Assembly: GCA_937996825.1 (NCBI GenBank)
Contig: CALKUJ010000120.1
Coordinates: 1 to 7,852 of the forward strand
Direction: 5' to 3'
DNA length: 7,852 nt
Source: an uncultured Polynucleobacter sp.
GTDB taxonomy: Bacteria; Pseudomonadota; Gammaproteobacteria; Burkholderiales; Burkholderiaceae
Shown here: positions 1-6,352 of the stretch, piece by piece
Layout of the letters: each line of letters begins with the position of its first letter
Numbering within the stretch: position 1 is the first letter of the stretch
Made by a program: the position numbers and the translations under genes
The notes under the pieces: generated by a model
What the model was told of the DNA's origin: nothing
Databases searched by the model: none
Seen by the model: the letters and a program-made list of their open reading frames with translations, nothing else

Positions 1-2068
1 CATCCTGGTTGGTCAACATGCGACGCATACCATCTTGAATGATCACTGCTAATTCGAAAGCAAACGTTGGGTCATAACTGATACAGTTTGGAATTGCACC
101 ACTCCATAGATGGCTATGACCATCTTCGTGCTGCAAACCTTCACCGTTCAATGTGGTTCTTCCAGCTGTACCACCTAACAAGAAACCACGACTGCGCATA
201 TCTCCAGCAGCCCAAGCTAAATCGCCGATACGCTGGAAACCAAACATTGAATAGAAAATATAGAAAGGCAACATTGGTACGCCATGTGTCGAGTAGGATG
301 TTGCCGCAGCAATCCAGTCACACATTGCACCTGCTTCATTGATACCCTCTTGCAGAATTTGACCATGCTTGTCTTCTTTATAGAACATCAACTGGTCATG
401 ATCTTGAGGTGTGTAAAGCTGACCCAACTGGTTCCAAATACCTAATTGACGGAACATGCCTTCCATACCAAACGTTCTGGACTCATCAGGAACAATCGGT
501 ACCACACGCTTACCAATGGTCTTATCTTTTACAACCATGTTCAACAAACGAACAAAAGCCATGGTGGTTGAAATTTCACGACCCTCAACGGTTGCTTCAA
601 GCAATGGCGCGAACACTTCAAGCTTTGGAACTTCTAAGCTTTCGGCCTTGGCTCGACGTTGCGGTAAATAACCACCTAATTCCATGCGACGTTCACGCAT
701 GTAATTCAATTCAGGACTACCTTCTTCAAACTTCACCAAAGGTAACTCTTCCAACTTGTCATCAGGCACAGGAATTTTGAATTGATCTCTGAATGCCTTG
801 ATATCCTCAATATTCATTTTCTTGGCTTGGTGAGCAATGTTCATGCCCTGACCTGAGCCACCCATGCCATAACCCTTGATGGTCTTGGCCAAAATAACGG
901 TCGGTTGATTTTTATGATTTGCTGCGGCATGGAATGCTGCATAGACCTTGTGCGGATCATGACCGCCACGATTCAAATTCCAAATGTCCTCATCGCTCCA
1001 GTCGGCCACTAACGCTTCCAACTCAGGCGTATTGAAAACAGTCTTTCTGACATAAGCACCATTCTTGGCTTTCATGGTCTGGTACTCACCATCCACGATT
1101 TCACCTAAGCGCTTCATCAAAATGCCTTTTTTATCTCGAGCAAACAATGCATCCCAATGCGTGCCCCAAACAAGTTTGATCACATTCCAACCAGCACCCC
1201 TGAATTCAGATTCAAGTTCTTGAATGATTTTTCCATTGCCACGCACTGGACCATCGAGACGTTGCAAATTACAGTTGATGACAAAGCAGAGGTTATCTAA
1301 GTTTTCTCGACCTGCCATACCAATGGCACCCAATGATTCAGGCTCATCGGTTTCACCATCACCCAAGAACGCCCAAACTTTTCTTCCTTCGGTTTGAGCC
1401 ATGCCACGGTCTTGTAAATACTTCATGAAACGGGCTTGATAAATCGCCATGATTGGACCTAAGCCCATTGAAACAGTTGGGAACTGCCAAAAGTCTGGCA
1501 TCAACCAAGGATGCGGATAACTTGAAATACCTTTGCCATCAACTTCTTGACGGAAGTTGTTTAGATTTTCTTCTGTTAAACGACCCAACATATAAGCTCG
1601 GGCATAAACACCGGTGGCTACGTGACCTTGCACAAAAACTAAATCACCACCATGCTTATCAGAAGGAGCGTGCCAAAAGTGATTGAAACCAACATCATAT
1701 AAAGTCGCGGCTGATTGGAAGGATGAGATATGTCCACCAACGTTTGTATCTTTGTTGGCCTTTAGGACCATCGCCATCGCATTCCAGCGAGTGTAAGAAC
1801 GAATCTTGTGTTCAATTTCTTGATCACCAGGAAGCTTGGCTTGCTGCTCCACCGGAATCGTATTGATATAAGGAGTCTCAGCATGAAATGGCTGAACAAC
1901 TCCACTCACACGTGCATGAGAAATCTGCTCGTCGATCAAGAATGCAGCACGATCAACACCCTCATGCTTGATGACTCCATTCAGCGCATCAATCCATTCT
2001 TTGGTTTCGATTGGATCGATATCCTGAGAGCCATTAGCTCCTTTTTGTTGAATTGGTAGTTCAGCCAT
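1..2068 (-). CDS. aceE: Pyruvate dehydrogenase E1 component, homodimeric AceE type (C-terminus outside window)
   Basis: This thiamine-diphosphate enzyme decarboxylates pyruvate and passes the acetyl group to the lipoyl domain of E2 (AceF), making acetyl-CoA in the cytoplasm. The frame is open for 689 codons from the ATG at 2068 to the window edge; the E. coli protein has 887 residues, so roughly the last 200 are missing. Recalled alignment to E. coli AceE is strong throughout. Visible landmarks are GGH (His113), QGH (His149), the ThDP motif GDGETDEP at 236-243 followed by INCNLQRLDGP, NIAHQ (His413), the QEGINE segment with the catalytic glutamate, and GLQHEDGHSH (His647). These match E. coli His106, His142, Asp230, His407, Glu571 and His640 with an offset of 6-7. 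The start is supported by a GAGGAG ribosome binding site. No frameshift or stop was seen. aceF and lpd would be expected further left, outside the window. It is transcribed divergently from the sensor kinase. Confidence 0.97.
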   Translation of the reverse strand, partial: MAELPIQQKGANGSQDIDPIETKEWIDALNGVIKHEGVDRAAFLIDEQISHARVSGVVQPFHAETPYINTIPVEQQAKLPGDQEIEHKIRSYTRWNAMAMVLKANKDTNVGGHISSFQSAATLYDVGFNHFWHAPSDKHGGDLVFVQGHVATGVYARAYMLGRLTEENLNNFRQEVDGKGISSYPHPWLMPDFWQFPTVSMGLGPIMAIYQARFMKYLQDRGMAQTEGRKVWAFLGDGETDEPESLGAIGMAGRENLDNLCFVINCNLQRLDGPVRGNGKIIQELESEFRGAGWNVIKLVWGTHWDALFARDKKGILMKRLGEIVDGEYQTMKAKNGAYVRKTVFNTPELEALVADWSDEDIWNLNRGGHDPHKVYAAFHAAANHKNQPTVILAKTIKGYGMGGSGQGMNIAHQAKKMNIEDIKAFRDQFKIPVPDDKLEELPLVKFEEGSPELNYMRERRMELGGYLPQRRAKAESLEVPKLEVFAPLLEATVEGREISTTMAFVRLLNMVVKDKTIGKRVVPIVPDESRTFGMEGMFRQLGIWNQLGQLYTPQDHDQLMFYKEDKHGQILQEGINEAGAMCDWIAAATSYSTHGVPMLPFYIFYSMFGFQRIGDLAWAAGDMRSRGFLLGGTAGRTTLNGEGLQHEDGHSHLWSGAIPNCISYDPTFAFELAVIIQDGMRRMLTNQD

Positions 2069-2074
2069 GCTCGT

Positions 2075-2080
2075 CTCCTC
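2075..2080 (-). promoter_or_regulatory. Ribosome binding site of aceE (GAGGAG)
   Basis: On the minus strand GAGGAG lies 6 bases before the aceE ATG at 2068. It is the only strong Shine-Dalgarno sequence in the low-GC part of the window, and it fixes the aceE start. The starts of the kinase, regulator, folD and prlC genes have weak or no such motif. Confidence 0.85.
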
Positions 2081-2099
2081 GTTACTTGGCTCAAATAAT

Positions 2100-2112
2100 G
2101 GGGCTAAGCCCC
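2100..2112 (-). promoter_or_regulatory. GC-rich hairpin in the predicted aceE leader
   Basis: Bases 2100-2112 read GGGGC-TAA-GCCCC, a perfect 5-bp inverted repeat with a 3-base loop. On the plus strand it is followed directly by TTTT (2113-2116); on the minus strand it is preceded by AAAA and followed by ATTATTT. Nothing upstream on the plus strand needs a terminator, because aceE runs the other way. It therefore more likely lies in the aceE 5' leader, ending about 20 bases before the ribosome binding site. It could be a weak attenuator, an mRNA-stabilising hairpin, or a terminator for antisense transcripts coming out of aceE. The structure is seen; the role is inferred. Confidence 0.4.
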
Positions 2113-2127
2113 TTTTGTATTACTCAA

Positions 2128-2156
2128 ATTCTAAAAACGCCACGTAACAGGAGCAA
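2128..2156 (-). promoter_or_regulatory. Possible sigma-70 promoter of aceE
   Basis: Read on the minus strand, TTGCTC (2156-2151) is followed after 17 bases by TAGAAT (2133-2128). The -10 box matches TATAAT at 5 of 6 positions; the -35 box matches only 3 of 6. Transcription would begin near 2121 and give a leader of about 50 bases containing the GGGGC hairpin. One arm of the long dyad (2139-2149) would sit between the -35 and -10 boxes, where a bound protein would block RNA polymerase. Another possibility is TTGCCA with TATAGT further upstream on the same strand, but its spacer is only 15 bases. Confidence 0.3.
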
Positions 2157-2211
2157 GAAATATTTCATATAACGAAGTTATTTATCACTATATGGAATTA
2201 TGTTGCGTGGC
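2139..2211. promoter_or_regulatory. Symmetric dyad between aceE and the kinase gene, candidate operator
   Basis: Two inverted copies of an 11-base motif flank the middle of the divergent intergenic region: GCCACGTAACA at 2139-2149 and TGTTGCGTGGC at 2201-2211. They pair at 10 of 11 positions, and the exception (2145 with 2205) is a G-T pair. A shorter perfect repeat, ATAAC-GAA-GTTAT at 2169-2181, lies between them. Outer and inner repeats share the same centre, base 2175. The 10-base cores of the outer arms are 63 bases apart centre to centre, close to six helical turns, so proteins bound there would face the same side of the DNA. The right arm also contains TTGC-GTG-GCAA (2203-2213). The likely binder is unknown; the adjacent LuxR-type regulator is one candidate. 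Confidence 0.4.
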
Positions 2212-2277
2212 AATAATATGCAAAAAGAGAAAAAATTAAGGGCTTCAGTATCGTCCCGTTTTACACTCTAAGATTGC

Positions 2278-4806
2278 ATGGTTTTCCCTAAGCGCATAAG
2301 CACTGATTTGAAAAAAGTAATCAACCAATATCTTGGTGAAGCTATCAAGAAATATAGATCAAAAGCTCTTAAACAAAGAGCTAGGTCTTATGCTTTCTTA
2401 TACATCCCGGTATTAGCAATCGTGCTCTTCACCTGCGCCATGGGATTGATCCTATGGACACTGAATTACCAAGATAAAAATCAACAGCAATACACCCTAT
2501 ACCGTGAGACGGCCTTTGCGAAACAAAGGATATTGCTGAGATTCACTGCCAATGAAGACGCCATTTTGGAATTGAGTCGTGAGATTGGAAACTCTGCGAG
2601 CAGATCTCAATATCCTGAGTCATTTTTAAAGCTTTCAACCAAGCTCATTCAAGACAGCCCTGAAATTTTGCAACTGCGCTGGTTAGACAGTAAACAGAAC
2701 AAGATTGCCACCCTGCCGAATAACCCAAGTTATTTAAAGTGGTCCGAGAGAACCTCTATTAAATCTGTTTTAGATACAGAACTTAATGGAATTTTTTCTG
2801 AAGCAGCTGAAACCAATAAGGCCACTTACGGAAGAATGCTGAGTTTCCATCCGGCAGAAAATGAAACTTCAAACACTGATAGACAATATGTATTCTGGCA
2901 CGTCACTCCCATCATTCAGAATGGCTTGGTCATCGGCGGTATTGCAACGCTCTACTCTGGCAAAAGAATCCTCCAGCACATGGTGCCCAGCGAACTGAAT
3001 GGTTTGTATCGCTTCGCCTTTATCGATAGCTCAGGAAAAGAGTTGGTCAGCTCAAATCCAAAAAAGACCAGCTCAAGATCTTTAGAGCACAGCGTGACAA
3101 TTGATAAAACCCCAATTCCATTGACTTTACATGTCAGCACATATCCACCACCAACCAATCTAACCTATCGAACATTGCTTTGGTTAGTGATTGGCTTGAG
3201 TAGCTTTGTTTTATGGAGCTTATGGTCTGTTTGGAAACAAACCTCTCAACGTTATTCAATCCAGAAGGATTTACAGACTGAAACAAATTTCAGACGTGCC
3301 ATGGAGGAGTCAATCACCATAGGCATGAGAGCGCATGACATGCAAGGCAAGATCACGTACGTGAACCCTGCCTTTTGTGAAATGACCGGATGGTCTCGTC
3401 ACGAACTAATTGGCATGTCACCACCATTTCCTTTCTGGCCTTCAGAGTTAGTCCCTGAGCTGACTAAAAAAATGGCGGTTGCATTAAAAGGTCACTCACC
3501 CAAAGCTGGCTTTGAAGCTGTCTTACAAAAGAAGAATGGCGTCAAAATCAATTCCAGAACATTTGTGTCGCCATTGATCGATGAAAAAGGTGAGCAATCT
3601 GGCTGGATCAGTTCAATTGTTGACATCTCTGAGCCGATCAAAGCTCGCCAAGAATTGGCTCTGGCTCAAGAACGATTCACCACAGTACTTGAAAGTCTTG
3701 ATGCTGCCGTTTCAGCTATTTCATTACAGAGTGGACAACTTCTATTTGCAAATAAGTATTACAGAGAAACCTTTGGCAACACAACCAAGGCTCACCTTGA
3801 ATTAGCAGGTCATGAAATAAATCCTGAGGACATGGGGGCTTTAGATATTGACAGTGTGGATGGTTTTGCTGGATTACCAGCTTCTGCTTTAACTCCAACG
3901 CAATCCGACTTTAGAGAAATTCAAATCAATCAAAACAAACTTTGGTATGAAGTCAGACGTCGATATATTTCTTGGGTAGATGGTCACTTGGCACAATTGA
4001 TCATTGCCACAGACATCACTTCAAGAAAGAAGGCTGAAGATCAAACCAGAGAGCAGGAAGAAAAACTCCAGTTTTCAAGTCGCTTAACGACCATGGGTGA
4101 AATGGCCTCTTCTTTAGCCCATGAATTGAATCAACCGCTTGCAGCGATTTCAAACTACTGCACCGGCATCGCTAATAGACTTAAATCCTCACAAAGTATC
4201 GATTTGCAAAAAGATATTCTGCCTGCCATTGAAAAAGCAACCAATCAAGCTCACCGCGCGGGCACCATCATTCAGCGTATCAGAGGGTTTGTCAAAAGAA
4301 GTCAGCCTCAAAGTGTGATGGCTAATGTGACCACGGTGGTTGAGGACTCCGTTGGTTTGGCTGAAATTGAAGCACAACGGTATGGTATTCAAATCAGTAT
4401 TTCTTTTGCTGATAATTTACCTAGGGTATTTATAGATCCAATTCTGATTCAACAGGTATTGGTGAACTTGTTAAAGAATGCCATTGATGCAATTAAAAAC
4501 ATCCCTAACAAGGCAAATTCATCTAAGTTAATCAAATTGATGGTTGATATCGATCAATCGGTTTCACCAGCGATGCTCAGAATTCGCGTTGTGGATCAAG
4601 GACCCGGAATTCCCGAAGATGCCTTAGAAAGACTCTACGAACCCTTCTTTAGCACCAAACATGATGGCATGGGGATGGGTTTGAATATCTGTCGCTCCAT
4701 CATTGAGTCTCATCATGGGCGTTTATGGGCAGAAAACAACGCCACACAAAAAGATCAACCTGGCCCGGGCTGCACCTTTACAATACTACTTCCCTTGGAT
4801 AAATAA
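2278..4806 (+). CDS. Membrane-bound PAS sensor histidine kinase, DctS/FixL type
   Basis: This 842-residue inner-membrane kinase should autophosphorylate on a histidine in response to a ligand and pass the phosphate to the adjacent regulator. Order of parts: basic cytoplasmic N-terminus; membrane segment about 38-61; periplasmic region about 65-295, probably a Cache-like sensor; second membrane segment about 298-317; PAS domain about 333-452 (YVNPAFCEMTGWS, then the DctS-like PPFPFWP); a more divergent PAS domain about 462-583; dimerisation H-box with phospho-acceptor His615 (SLAHELNQPLAAI); N-box NLLKNAIDAI (Asn734); G1 box DQGPGIP at 773-779; and EPFFSTKHDGMGMGL at 788-802. All catalytic boxes look intact. 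ATG 2278 is the earliest in-frame start because a TAA lies at 2269-2271, but it has no clear ribosome binding site. The architecture recalls C4-dicarboxylate sensors; the true ligand cannot be read from the sequence. Confidence 0.9.
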   Translation: MVFPKRISTDLKKVINQYLGEAIKKYRSKALKQRARSYAFLYIPVLAIVLFTCAMGLILWTLNYQDKNQQQYTLYRETAFAKQRILLRFTANEDAILELSREIGNSASRSQYPESFLKLSTKLIQDSPEILQLRWLDSKQNKIATLPNNPSYLKWSERTSIKSVLDTELNGIFSEAAETNKATYGRMLSFHPAENETSNTDRQYVFWHVTPIIQNGLVIGGIATLYSGKRILQHMVPSELNGLYRFAFIDSSGKELVSSNPKKTSSRSLEHSVTIDKTPIPLTLHVSTYPPPTNLTYRTLLWLVIGLSSFVLWSLWSVWKQTSQRYSIQKDLQTETNFRRAMEESITIGMRAHDMQGKITYVNPAFCEMTGWSRHELIGMSPPFPFWPSELVPELTKKMAVALKGHSPKAGFEAVLQKKNGVKINSRTFVSPLIDEKGEQSGWISSIVDISEPIKARQELALAQERFTTVLESLDAAVSAISLQSGQLLFANKYYRETFGNTTKAHLELAGHEINPEDMGALDIDSVDGFAGLPASALTPTQSDFREIQINQNKLWYEVRRRYISWVDGHLAQLIIATDITSRKKAEDQTREQEEKLQFSSRLTTMGEMASSLAHELNQPLAAISNYCTGIANRLKSSQSIDLQKDILPAIEKATNQAHRAGTIIQRIRGFVKRSQPQSVMANVTTVVEDSVGLAEIEAQRYGIQISISFADNLPRVFIDPILIQQVLVNLLKNAIDAIKNIPNKANSSKLIKLMVDIDQSVSPAMLRIRVVDQGPGIPEDALERLYEPFFSTKHDGMGMGLNICRSIIESHHGRLWAENNATQKDQPGPGCTFTILLPLDK

Positions 4807-4810
4807 GCAT

Positions 4811-5434
4811 ATGAACAATAAAACTGAAATCGTTTATGTCGTTGATGACGACGAAGCCGTTAGAGATTCATTGACATGGCTCTTGGAAAGCAATGGCTAC
4901 ACCGTTAAATGCCAACCAAGTGCTGAGAGATTTCTTCAAGCACTTCAGGGTGATCACAAGGAAACAGTTTCTTGCTTAATTTTGGATGTGCGCATGCCAG
5001 GCATGTCTGGACTTGAACTTCAAGAACGTCTTTTAGCTGAAGGCATCCCAATGCCAATCTCTTTTATCACTGGTCACGGTGACGTTTCAATGGCTGTTTC
5101 TACGATGAAAAAAGGAGCCATTGATTTCATTGAAAAACCTTTCAAAGAGTCTGAATTAAAGGTTTTAGTTGAAAAAATGCTGGCCAGAGCAAGAATCGAT
5201 TATGCGAAAGCCGATACTCAAAAGAATACTCAAAACCTTTTGAGCAAGTTAACAGGTAGAGAAAAGCAAGTTTTAGAAAGAATTGTTGCTGGTCGACTCA
5301 ATAAACAAATTGCAGATGACTTGAATATTTCGATCAAAACAGTCGAGGCGCATCGCGCCAACATCATGGAAAAACTCAATGTGAACACTGTTGCAGACTT
5401 ACTAAGACTCGCCTTATCTGAATCAAATAACTAA
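4811..5434 (+). CDS. Two-component response regulator, FixJ/DctR type with LuxR HTH
   Basis: This 207-residue transcription factor has a receiver domain at about 5-122 and a LuxR-type helix-turn-helix at about 145-205. Receiver landmarks are the acidic residues Asp12-Asp14, phospho-acceptor Asp59 (LILDVRMPGMSG), Thr87 (FITGHGD) and Lys109 (EKPF). The DNA-binding half has LTGREKQVLERIVAGRLNK, then IADDLNISIKTVEAHRANIM. The start at 4811 is preferred over the in-frame ATG at 4703, because the receiver fold begins with TEIVYVVDDD just after 4811 and the earlier start would lie inside the kinase gene. It begins 4 bases after the kinase stop, so the two are almost certainly co-transcribed partners. 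No strong ribosome binding site is present, which suggests translational coupling. Its targets are unknown; the intergenic dyad upstream of the kinase is a possible site. Confidence 0.93.
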   Translation: MNNKTEIVYVVDDDEAVRDSLTWLLESNGYTVKCQPSAERFLQALQGDHKETVSCLILDVRMPGMSGLELQERLLAEGIPMPISFITGHGDVSMAVSTMKKGAIDFIEKPFKESELKVLVEKMLARARIDYAKADTQKNTQNLLSKLTGREKQVLERIVAGRLNKQIADDLNISIKTVEAHRANIMEKLNVNTVADLLRLALSESNN

Positions 5435-5435
5435 T

Positions 5436-6287
5436 ATGCCTGCACAAATCATTGATGGCAACGCCCTTGCCAAGAAAATCAGATTAGAAATTGCTGCCAA
5501 AACAGCCATATTGACTGCAAAAGGTGTGAAGCCTGGTCTAGCAGTTTTATTGGTCGGTGAAGATCCAGCAAGCCAGGTGTATGTCAGAAATAAAGTGAAG
5601 GCCTGCGAGGATGTTGGAATGCACTCCATTCTGGAAAGACATCCTGCGGACTTGAGTGAAGCCGCTCTTCTTAAGCGCATCAATGAGTTGAATCAAGATA
5701 AAAGCATCCATGGCATTTTGGTGCAGTTACCTTTACCAAAACACATTGATAGCCATCGTGTGATTGAGGCAATTGCTCCTGAAAAAGATGTGGATGGATT
5801 CCATGTGGCGAATGCTGGTGCGTTGATGATTGGTGCACCTTTATTCAGACCATGCACACCTTATGGTTGCATGAAAATGCTAGAAAGCATCGACTACCCT
5901 ATCAGAGGTGCTCGAGCAGTGGTGATTGGTGCCTCCAATATTGTCGGCAAACCAATGGCCATGCTCTTGTTACAGGCTGGTGCAACGGTCACCATTTGCA
6001 ATAGCAAAACCAAAGACTTAACCGCTCATACCAAAGAAGCCGATATCTTGGTGGTGGCCACTGGTAAACCAAAAATGATCACTGCCAATATGGTCAAAAA
6101 TGGTGCTGTGGTCATTGATGTTGGAATCAATCGCTTACCAGATGGCAAGCTTTGTGGTGATGTTGACTTTGATGAAGTGAAGTATGTCGCAAGCGCTATC
6201 ACCCCAGTTCCAGGCGGTGTTGGCCCAATGACAATCACCATGCTTTTATTGAACACACTCGAGGCTGCTGAAAGAGTCAAAGCTTAA
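5436..6287 (+). CDS. folD: Methylenetetrahydrofolate dehydrogenase / cyclohydrolase (FolD)
   Basis: This cytoplasmic bifunctional enzyme interconverts 5,10-methylene-THF, 5,10-methenyl-THF and 10-formyl-THF using NADP, supplying one-carbon units for purines and formyl-Met-tRNA. At 283 residues it has normal family length. Visible motifs are VGEDPASQVYVRNKVKACE, with the catalytic Tyr49 and Lys53; GILVQLPLPKH at 93-103 with Gln97; the conserved aspartate in EKDVDGFH (116-123); the nucleotide-binding signature VIGASNIVGKP at 163-173; and TPVPGGVGPMT at 256-266. The start at 5436 is one base after the response regulator stop and has no ribosome binding site of its own. Translation therefore probably depends on ribosomes finishing the regulator gene. 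Housekeeping folD at the end of a two-component operon is a metabolic oddity, although I recall similar order in related betaproteobacteria. Confidence 0.97.
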   Translation: MPAQIIDGNALAKKIRLEIAAKTAILTAKGVKPGLAVLLVGEDPASQVYVRNKVKACEDVGMHSILERHPADLSEAALLKRINELNQDKSIHGILVQLPLPKHIDSHRVIEAIAPEKDVDGFHVANAGALMIGAPLFRPCTPYGCMKMLESIDYPIRGARAVVIGASNIVGKPMAMLLLQAGATVTICNSKTKDLTAHTKEADILVVATGKPKMITANMVKNGAVVIDVGINRLPDGKLCGDVDFDEVKYVASAITPVPGGVGPMTITMLLLNTLEAAERVKA

Positions 6288-6313
6288 AGACCCTTTTGGC
6301 GTAAGCCTTTTTT
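6282..6313 (+). terminator. Weak candidate terminator after folD
   Basis: GCTTA (6282-6286, overlapping the folD stop) can pair with TAAGC (6302-6306) around a 15-base loop. A smaller alternative is GGC-GTAA-GCC at 6298-6307. Either is followed within one base by six T residues at 6308-6313. The stems are short, so termination would be inefficient at best and read-through into prlC is plausible. Confidence 0.27.
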
Positions 6314-6315
6314 AG

Positions 6316-6345
6316 CCTGAACTTTTTCTAATTTCAGGACATAAT
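6316..6345 (+). promoter_or_regulatory. Inverted repeat and possible -10 box before prlC
   Basis: CCTGAA (6316-6321) and TTCAGG (6333-6338) form a perfect 6-bp inverted repeat with an 11-base AT-rich loop and no T-run after it. CATAAT at 6340-6345 matches the -10 consensus at 5 of 6 positions, but it lies only 7 bases before the prlC ATG and its best -35 partner matches at 3 of 6. It could be a small operator or chance. The prlC start itself has only a weak GAG upstream. Confidence 0.22.
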
Positions 6346-6352
6346 AACGAGT

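Noticed and set aside
88..2059. Several plus-strand open frames of 70-120 codons between 88 and 2059
   Set aside because: They lie opposite aceE, whose minus-strand frame is unbroken and carries every active-site motif. The plus-strand translations look random.
3275..3635. Whether the kinase PAS domain is a haem-binding oxygen sensor like rhizobial FixL
   Set aside because: I see no clear FixL-type haem-ligand histidine context. The PPFPFWP segment and the large periplasmic region fit a DctS-like ligand sensor better.
4703..4810. An upstream in-frame ATG that would lengthen the response regulator by 36 residues
   Set aside because: The extra residues lie inside the kinase ATP-binding domain coding region and are not receiver-like. 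The start at 4811 puts the receiver fold at its normal distance from the N-terminus.
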